A stretch of DNA of 23,455 nt, taken from a virus. This document shows, in pieces, positions 7,819-14,600 of the stretch (the stretch's first letter is position 1; each line of letters starts with the position of its first letter). The notes beneath the pieces were generated by a model, which searched no databases, was not told the DNA's origin, and saw nothing but the letters and a program-made list of their open reading frames with translations. A program made the position numbers and the translations under genes. Where the stretch lies: positions 1 through 23,455 of IMG/VR virus record IMGVR_UViG_3300043395_002952. The stretch is one strand, 5' to 3'.

Positions 7819-8811
7819 ATGAAAAAAACGGACAAGATTTTAGTTACAGGTGCAAGTGGATTTATTGGTTCACATCTATTAAGATTATTATGGGAAAGGG
7901 GTTATAGAAACCTACGAGCAACATCTCATAGTAGAAATTTAAGAAATGATTTTGTGGGAACATCTGAAATAGCATTTTACAAAGGAAATTTACAAGATGC
8001 AAAGTTTTGTAATGAAGTTTCCGATGGAGTAGATGTAGTATTCCATTGTGCAGCAAACACATCAAATGCATTAGATACAAAAGAGAATCCTTTATTACAC
8101 GTTACTCCAAATGTGGAAATGAATGTAAACTTAATGGAACAAAGTTGGAGAAATGGTGTTAAGAAATTTTTATTCATTTCATCTAATACAGTTTATCCAG
8201 ATATGAAAGATGAATATTGTACCGAAGATATTAATGTACATGCAACTCCAACATTCCCAATCTATGGTGCAGTTGGTAATATGAAAAGATATGGCGAATT
8301 ACTTTGTGATTATTTTTCACACCAAATTCACAACCCAATGCAATGTTTGATTGTTAGACCTTCAAATGCATTCGGCCCAAACGATAAATTTGATTTTGAA
8401 AAATGTCATGTTACACCTGCAAACATTCGTAAAGTTGCGGATAATTTAAATCCAATTCCGGTATGGGGTGATGGTTCTGAAATTAGAGATTTATTGCACG
8501 TAGAAGATATGGCAGATGGATTTATTTGGGTTGCTGAGAATAATGATACATACAACATCTTTAATGTTGCTTATGGAAAGGGTTATAGTGTTAATGAGGT
8601 ATTGGGTTGGATTAAAGAAATCGAAGGAAACACAAACCCAATCGAATTTGTAAATAATAAAGCACCGATGATTCCTGTTAGATTACTTTCATCTAAAAAA
8701 ATTAATGATGCAGGTTGGAAACCAAAAAGAGATTTGAAACAAGCTCTAAAAGAAACCATTGAGTGGTATAAAGAACACAAAAACGAATACAATCCAAATT
8801 CAAAACCATAA
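7819..8811 (+). CDS. NAD(P)-dependent sugar epimerase/reductase, second SDR of the same type
   Basis: The 330-residue extended SDR has TGASGFIG (Gly11, Gly14, Gly17), FISSNTVY around Ser121/Ser122, IVRPSNAFGP, and a C-terminal VWGDGSEIRDLLHVEDMADG-type block that matches the same block in the preceding gene. The active-site region reads IYGAVGNMKRYGELLC: Tyr149 lies seven residues before Lys156, so the textbook Tyr-x3-Lys is absent, as in the gene before it. Together the two suggest consecutive or heteromeric steps on one nucleotide sugar. The final residues GWKPKRDLKQALKETIEWY are the usual end of this family. The start follows the previous stop by three bases and the stop codon shares a base with the next start (TAATG). 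The sugar substrate is not identifiable. Confidence 0.87.
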   Translation: MKKTDKILVTGASGFIGSHLLRLLWERGYRNLRATSHSRNLRNDFVGTSEIAFYKGNLQDAKFCNEVSDGVDVVFHCAANTSNALDTKENPLLHVTPNVEMNVNLMEQSWRNGVKKFLFISSNTVYPDMKDEYCTEDINVHATPTFPIYGAVGNMKRYGELLCDYFSHQIHNPMQCLIVRPSNAFGPNDKFDFEKCHVTPANIRKVADNLNPIPVWGDGSEIRDLLHVEDMADGFIWVAENNDTYNIFNVAYGKGYSVNEVLGWIKEIEGNTNPIEFVNNKAPMIPVRLLSSKKINDAGWKPKRDLKQALKETIEWYKEHKNEYNPNSKP

Positions 8812-9590
8812 TGATTACGAAAGGTATATTAGGAATCGGTTGTTCATTTATGTGGGGTGAGGGTTTGTATTATTATACAGAATTAAACAATACACCTAAA
8901 TTAAAACCTACACATGGATTTGATGGTACACATATGCTGTCAGAATCACATATAAAATTTAAAGACAAACATAGATTTTTACAATTAGTATCAGATAACT
9001 ACGGAATGTGGAATATTTCTAATACTGGTAATGGTGGTTCAAACGTAAGAAACATACAAGATTATATTGATGCGTATTTAACAAAATCAACTCCAATAGG
9101 TTTAACTGATTTTGATTTAATTGTATATCAATTTACATCATCGGATAGAGATTTTATAAATCAACGAAGAACAGAAGAAGGTTGGATAACTGGAGACCCA
9201 ATGCCAATAGAAGAACAAATAGAATTTGTTAATAATGAAATTACTAAATGGGAATCAAATGGTATTAAAGTTGTAACATTTAGTTGGTATCCAGAATTTC
9301 CAAATCACCCATTATATCAAAAATATTTTAAACATAGACATCTTAATATTGAGGTAGATGGCGAGATTCAAAATTCATTTGAACATTTTTTAAAAAATGA
9401 TAAATATGGTATTACAATTTCATCTGATTTTGCATCAATTGGTATGCAAGTAAATGATATTCATTTTAATTTAAAAGGTCATCGTTGTATTGCAAATTCT
9501 ATAATTAAAAAATTAAATAACGATAATTGGATACCAACAAATATAGATGAAATTACGTTAATAGAAAATATTAAAAAACAATATACATAA
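8811..9590 (+). CDS. SGNH/GDSL-family hydrolase (putative glycan O-acyl esterase or acyltransferase)
   Basis: This 259-residue protein has the SGNH blocks in order. Block I is LGIGCSFMWGEG with the nucleophile Ser12. A glycine-rich NTGNGGSN (71-78) occupies the block II position. A strand LIVYQFTSSDRD follows at about 103-114, and the C-terminal NDIHFNLKGH (215-224) has Asp216 and His218 for the catalytic pair. The block V spacing is Asp-x-His rather than the more common Asp-x-x-His. No signal peptide or membrane helix is present, so a periplasmic role is unlikely. In a sugar operon such proteins remove or add acetyl or other acyl groups on the glycan. The family call is good; the substrate is inferred from the neighbours. 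It joins its neighbours by a one-base stop/start overlap upstream and a one-base gap downstream. Confidence 0.82.
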   Translation: MITKGILGIGCSFMWGEGLYYYTELNNTPKLKPTHGFDGTHMLSESHIKFKDKHRFLQLVSDNYGMWNISNTGNGGSNVRNIQDYIDAYLTKSTPIGLTDFDLIVYQFTSSDRDFINQRRTEEGWITGDPMPIEEQIEFVNNEITKWESNGIKVVTFSWYPEFPNHPLYQKYFKHRHLNIEVDGEIQNSFEHFLKNDKYGITISSDFASIGMQVNDIHFNLKGHRCIANSIIKKLNNDNWIPTNIDEITLIENIKKQYT

Positions 9591-9591
9591 T

Positions 9592-10137
9592 ATGAGTTCA
9601 CCAAATTATACACCATATGTAGATGCATTGACAACCGCAATGAAAACTATTATGGAAGATGATTCAACAATATTCATAGGACAACAAATTGTTTACTACG
9701 GAAATCCCATGTCAAAAACCATTGAAGGATTACCAAAAGAAAAAATGATTGAAGTACCTGTTATGGAAGAAACACAAATGGGTATGAGTTTAGGATTGGC
9801 AATGAATGGTCATAAAGTAGTTACATTTTATCCACGTTGGGATTTTCTTATTTGTGCAACAAATCAATTAGTAAATCATTTAGACAAGATAAAACTAATG
9901 TCAGACGATGAATGGAATCCACATATTCTTATACGAGTTGGTAAAGGCTCTGATAAACCATTAGACCCAGGTCATCAACACAAAGGAAATTATACCGAAG
10001 AATTTAAATCGATGTGTCCAAATATTGAATTTCATAATTTAAAGACTTGGCAAGATGTTGAATTAAGTTACAAATACGCAATTGAAAATGAAGGTATTCA
10101 TATATTGGTAGAATACCCAGAACTATATTATGCATAA
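9592..10137 (+). CDS. Thiamine-diphosphate enzyme, E1-beta/transketolase pyrimidine-binding subunit (short)
   Basis: The protein has 181 residues and corresponds to the N-terminal domain of E1-beta (normal length about 325). It begins YVDALTTAMKTIMEDDSTIFIG, continues with EVPVMEETQMGMSLGLAMNG where Glu59 falls at the conserved catalytic Glu, and then FYPRWDFLICATNQLVNH, which corresponds to the family's 'FADF...Q..N' helix. The transketolase C-terminal domain is missing. It contains HQHKGNYTEEF, comparable to the E1-beta loop. It lies 6.5 kb downstream of its natural partner at 2439, separated by seven genes. A functional two-subunit enzyme is inferred from the complementary halves, and nothing else in the window could supply the missing half. 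The start follows the SGNH stop by one base and the end overlaps the next gene by 8 bases. Confidence 0.8.
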   Translation: MSSPNYTPYVDALTTAMKTIMEDDSTIFIGQQIVYYGNPMSKTIEGLPKEKMIEVPVMEETQMGMSLGLAMNGHKVVTFYPRWDFLICATNQLVNHLDKIKLMSDDEWNPHILIRVGKGSDKPLDPGHQHKGNYTEEFKSMCPNIEFHNLKTWQDVELSYKYAIENEGIHILVEYPELYYA

Positions 10138-11563
10138 TCCGATAGATAATTTTTATGTAGTTTATGATTTTTTTGGACCAAATGGACATATTCCAAATGC
10201 GTTCAATTATTTCTATGCATATAAGTTTTTTGAAGAAGGTGGACAGATAAATAATGTAGTAAGTGACCATTTTTTTAAAAATTTTATACAAGTACCAGTT
10301 TATAATGCAGATTTAAATTTAAATGTAAATTTGTATAAAAAAATTTCATTTAATCAGTACAACGATATCAGAATAAAAACTGATAAATCATTTATTTATT
10401 TAGTAGAACCATTTGGTAGTTTTGCACAATTTTTAGGAAAACAAACACAATTTTCCGAATGGAATTTTTTAGATTTTATATCAGACCATGCTAAAAAAGA
10501 AATCAAAAACACACCTAATTTTTATTTACATATAAATTTTTCTACGGAAGGAGTTTTTGAAGAACATTTAATTGTTTATTTATACGAATTATTAAAAAAA
10601 TATGAAATACCTGCAAATAAAGTAATTTTTACTATTTCTAGTGTTGATATTGAAGAAATACATAATAAAATTTGTTTAGAAAACAACATATCGGAAAGAA
10701 TAAACGTAAAATATTGGGGTTGGTCTTTAAGAATGAAATCATTAGAAATGAAAAGAATTTATAATAACATAAATTATAAATTTTGGGACCACGTTGATAA
10801 CGATAGTACAATTGTAAAAGAAGAAGATGTTAATTTTGATAGAATACGACCACATAAATTTTTATTTATGAATCGTAGATTAAGACCACAACGAGTTGTT
10901 TTATTATCACTTTTAGGTTCTGATTTTATAAATCAAAATTTAGTATCATATGATATGAAGATGTTTGATAGAGAAAATGACCTTTCATTTTTTTCACATC
11001 ATTTGAAAACAAGTCATCTTGCTATAAATTCATTTAGAGAATTTCAACATTTGATAAAAGCACAACGTAAAACTATTGATTATGATGATATAGAATCAGT
11101 TTGGGGATTTAATTTTGAAAATAAAGAACCATATTTAGATACTTACATTCATATTTTATCAGAAACAAATTTTTATGAAACAGGTTTGTATTTATCAGAA
11201 AAAACATGGAAACCGATTGGTCATTTACAACCATTTATAATGATAAATAAACCAGGGGCTTTAAAAGAATTACATAAATTGGGATTTAAAACATTTTCAC
11301 CTTTTATAAATGAAGAATATGATAATATAGAACATGATTGTGAACGTATGGAATTTATATATGCAGAAATTATGCGTTTAAATTCGTTATCATTCGATGA
11401 AATACACAATTGGTATAAATCAATTTGGGATATACTTATTTACAATAGAAATCTTTTATTTGATTACGCAGATAAAAAAGATTGGATAGAAAATAATTTT
11501 ATAATAACATTAAGAGATTATATAAATGAAAAAGATAATAAAAATAATACAAGATTGGTTTAA
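10130..11563 (+). CDS. Glycosyltransferase-like protein, paralogue 3
   Basis: At 477 residues this is the longest of three related proteins in the cluster. It has FLFMNRRLRPQR (244-255, with Asn248, Arg249, Arg252, Arg255), then SEKTWKP (356-362), LQPFI (366-370), LGFKTF (384-389) and NEEYD (394-398). These match the blocks in the genes at 3-914 and 5664-6860. Residues 1-240 form a separate alpha/beta half (FYVVYDFFGPNGHIPNAF at the start) that could be the acceptor-binding domain of a GT-B enzyme. The assignment to a glycosyltransferase rests on the block order and on the operon, not on a proven homologue. It overlaps the upstream thiamine subunit by 8 bases, and its last 38 bases overlap a small basic gene in another frame. 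Confidence 0.7.
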   Translation: MHNPIDNFYVVYDFFGPNGHIPNAFNYFYAYKFFEEGGQINNVVSDHFFKNFIQVPVYNADLNLNVNLYKKISFNQYNDIRIKTDKSFIYLVEPFGSFAQFLGKQTQFSEWNFLDFISDHAKKEIKNTPNFYLHINFSTEGVFEEHLIVYLYELLKKYEIPANKVIFTISSVDIEEIHNKICLENNISERINVKYWGWSLRMKSLEMKRIYNNINYKFWDHVDNDSTIVKEEDVNFDRIRPHKFLFMNRRLRPQRVVLLSLLGSDFINQNLVSYDMKMFDRENDLSFFSHHLKTSHLAINSFREFQHLIKAQRKTIDYDDIESVWGFNFENKEPYLDTYIHILSETNFYETGLYLSEKTWKPIGHLQPFIMINKPGALKELHKLGFKTFSPFINEEYDNIEHDCERMEFIYAEIMRLNSLSFDEIHNWYKSIWDILIYNRNLLFDYADKKDWIENNFIITLRDYINEKDNKNNTRLV

Positions 11564-11645
11564 AAAGCGTAAATTAGAAAAACAATATAAGAAACGTTTG
11601 GAAGAATTGCGTAAGAGAGACCCATTCATTTACAAAAATCACTAA
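11526..11645 (+). CDS. Small basic phage protein (39 residues) ending RKRDPFIYKNH
   Basis: An ATG at 11526 opens a 40-codon frame (39 residues and TAA) that overlaps the end of the preceding gene by 38 bases and fills what would otherwise be a gap. The product begins MKKIIKIIQDWF, is rich in Lys/Arg with a long amphipathic helix (KKRKLEKQYKKRLEELRKR), and ends in RDPFIYKNH. I recall short proteins ending in a very similar RDPFIY tail from T4-like marine phages, which supports a real gene; this is from memory, not a search. The lysine codons and composition match the neighbours. Its function is unknown, and the basic helix would fit nucleic-acid or membrane contact. Confidence 0.65.
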   Translation: MKKIIKIIQDWFKKRKLEKQYKKRLEELRKRDPFIYKNH

Positions 11646-11654
11646 TTATCAAAA

Positions 11655-11697
11655 CATTCATATTTATATACTAAGATAGAGCAGTAAATTATGAATG
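11655..11697 (+). promoter_or_regulatory. Inverted repeat pairing the start codon of the 1968-residue gene with the promoter-element edge
   Basis: CATTCATA at 11655-11662 is the exact reverse complement of TATGAATG at 11690-11697, which contains the ATG of the gene at 11691. With one bulged T (11689), TTTA at 11663-11666 pairs with TAAA at 11685-11688, giving about 12 pairs and an 18-base loop. The left arm overlaps the ATATTTATATAC element. In read-through RNA the start codon would be masked. AT-rich chance pairing is possible, so confidence is moderate. Confidence 0.45.
11660..11671. promoter_or_regulatory. Conserved intergenic element ATATTTATATAC (copy 1), probable late promoter
   Basis: The 45-base space between the small gene and the 1968-residue gene contains ATATTTATATAC, identical over 12 bases to the element before 22174 and close to those before 17656 and 19943. 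On the minus strand it contains TATAAATA, the T4 late-promoter core; on the + strand the TTTATATAC part would be the -10-like face. Being about 20 bases from the start codon, it is a plausible promoter for the gene at 11691. The direction of action is uncertain. Confidence 0.5.
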
Positions 11698-14600
11698 AAT
11701 TAAGTAAATATCTGATGGAACAAATACTTTTAACCGAAGAGGAGTTAAAAGATTTTGTTGTAGTATATTCAGGTAGATTCCAACCATTTCACAAAGGTCA
11801 TTTTGCAACTTATCAAGGACTTGTAAAAAAGTTTGGTAAGGATAAAGTGTATATCGGTACATCTAATAAAACCGATAATCAAAAATCACCATTTAATTTT
11901 AAGGAAAAGAAAACCATAATGACTAAAATGTTTGGTATTCCATCAAACAAAGTGGTTGAGGTTAAAAATCCTTATGCTCCTACTGAAATACTTAAAAATT
12001 TCGATGAAAATAAGACTGGATTTATCACTGTCGTTGGTGAGAAAGATGAAGCAAGATTAGGTGGTAAATACTTTGAACCATATAAAGGTAAAATTGAATT
12101 TGGATATAAAGATAAAGGATATGTTTATGCTTCACCTGCTCAACCAAACGCAGTAAGTGGAACTGATGTTCGTAATTGGTTAAGTAAAGGTAGTGATGAG
12201 GAAAAAAGAAAGAATTTCTTAAAAGCATATCCAAAATTTGATGAAACAATTTATAAATTCATCACACTTAAATTAGCAAAATTAGGAGAAGGATTTCCTG
12301 GCGGAGTTGGAGTAGGATTATCATTACCGGGTGGATATATTAATGGTGCACCATCTGCAGAAGATACTAAAAAGGTTAAGAAAAAATTAGATAGTGAAGA
12401 TGATGTAAACGAAGCTATTAAATGGGAAGAAGATACATATAAAAAATGTATGCTTGGTAAATTACCACTTTCACTTAATATTGTTAAAAAATTAGTAAAC
12501 CCTATAAGAACAACATCATTACATGCAACTGATGTTGAAAATTTACCAAAAGTAGCAGCATTACAAGGAACTAAAAAATCAATTTCTACATTTAGTCAAA
12601 CTTCAAAATACGGAAAACTTGTACAAGGAAAAGCAATGCATACAAAAGGTGGTATAATTGTAGCATTATCAGGTGTAGTATTGGCTCAAAGTATAATGGA
12701 CTTGTGGACTGAACCAGATAAACAAGGTAGACGATGGGTAGAACCGGGAACTATAATAGATGGATTGGGTAGGGAAAGAGATGTTGTATTTAACTTTGCA
12801 CCTGAATTAAAAAAATATAAAGAAAATTGGAAACACCACTCTTTTGATGGTACAATTACTAATGCAGAAAAGGCCGAATTCATAAAGAAATATTATGAAG
12901 CTGCTGAAAAGTATATGTTGAGTAAGAAAAAAATATTTCAAGACCAATATTTAAATTCAAATAAATTATATTATGATTCAGATTGGAATGAGGTAGTTCT
13001 TACCGATATTAAAATTGAAAAGATTTTAGCAATTCCTTCTAATTGGAGTGATGATGATGTTGAAAATGAAAAAACATTAAAACAACTTAAACAAAAATAC
13101 AAAAATGTAGAAGTTGCAGATAAAGAATCCGAAATTCAAAGTTTTATTAAACAAAATGGTGGAACTATTACGGAATCGGTAAACGAAGAAATTAAATTAG
13201 ATGTTAATATCGGTGATACTGTCTTAATGGGTAAATTTAAGAACAAAAAAGTAGTTGTAAAATCAATTGGTAAAGATGAACATGGAATGCCAACAATTAA
13301 TGGTAAAAAAGCAACTACATTTAGAATATTACCAAAACAAAATATTTTTAAAGAAGATATGACAAACAATGTAGATATAGTTGATGAAATAATTGGTGAA
13401 TATTCCCACTTATTAGATTTATTAGAAGGAAATGATGACGAAAAATACGTTCACGTTGGATATGGTAAATATAAAGAAAAGGGACATGAAAAAGACCAAA
13501 ATGCACCTACATTTGAAAAAGATGATAGTGGTAAATACATTGAATTAAAATCAGATAACCCAACCGCACAAAAACCTAAACCAACTGGTCAAGCAATACA
13601 AGGTGCAGATATGTTTAAACATGATAAAAGTGTAAAACAACAACCTACTAAACAAACTGAACCAACACAAGATTGGACAAACGGAAAAGATGGTTGGGAA
13701 ATATTAGATGATGCACGTTCAAACGTAAAAAATATCAGAGATTATACTGATGAAGAATATCAAGGTGAGACGGGTGAGTATTTTGAGAATGCTGTAACTA
13801 AAAATGTTGCACCAAATGCATTCAAAGATGAAGCAGATATGATTCAGAAAATGAAAGCAGCCAAACCAACTTATTTATCATCGGAAGAGATGCAAAATAT
13901 GAGTAATACCGATGTTGGTGAAGTTCTTTCTGCAAGCGAGAGTGGTGGTAAGAAAGCAATGATTGCAAAAGGTAAATCTCTTGCAGATGAATATGGTAAA
14001 GATTGGAATAGATTAGAAAAAGGTATTCAAAAAGGTAACGATGTACCTTCACCAATTGCTTTGAGAGATAAGAATGGTGATTTACATTTAGTTGCGGGAA
14101 ATACACGTTTAATGTCATTCACTGCATATGGTAAAAAATTACCTGTAAAAGTTATTGATTATGATGGGGTGTTTAATAAAGAAGCAGAACCGGAAGATGG
14201 TGGTGTAGATGTTTCAAAATATAGTGTAAAGAATTTACAAAGAAAGATTAGTGGTTGGGCAGAAAAAGAAAAACAATTCTTTGAAAAACATCAAGAAAAA
14301 CCCAAATCAGAAGAACGTAGAAGTTGGAGTGAAGCATTAAAAGATAAAGTAAAGGGTGCAAGACATGCAATTGTTCATGGATTTAAGCATGAATATGAAA
14401 CATTTAAAACTGCAGGTGAAGCAGTAGTAATGTTTGCAAACGGAATGCCATTAACTGATGAACAAATTGATTCGGTTAAAGCAGTTGCTAAAAAAGTAGC
14501 AATAGCAACTATATTAGGAGTTGCAACTGGTGGATTATCACATGGAGTAATGCCATTTGTTGGACATTTAATAGCAGAATTCGTTCCTCATACTGTAGCT

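Noticed and set aside
12420-12735. ADP-ribosyltransferase or toxin-like domain at residues 245-345 of the large protein
   Set aside because: The segment (TTSLHATDVENLP, KKSISTFSQ) looks like a distinct domain, but no catalytic signature could be confirmed by eye.
13822-14118. 98-codon minus-strand open frame
   Set aside because: Composition (His/Leu/Tyr rich) is what antisense of AT-rich coding DNA gives; it lies wholly inside the ParB-like part of the large gene.
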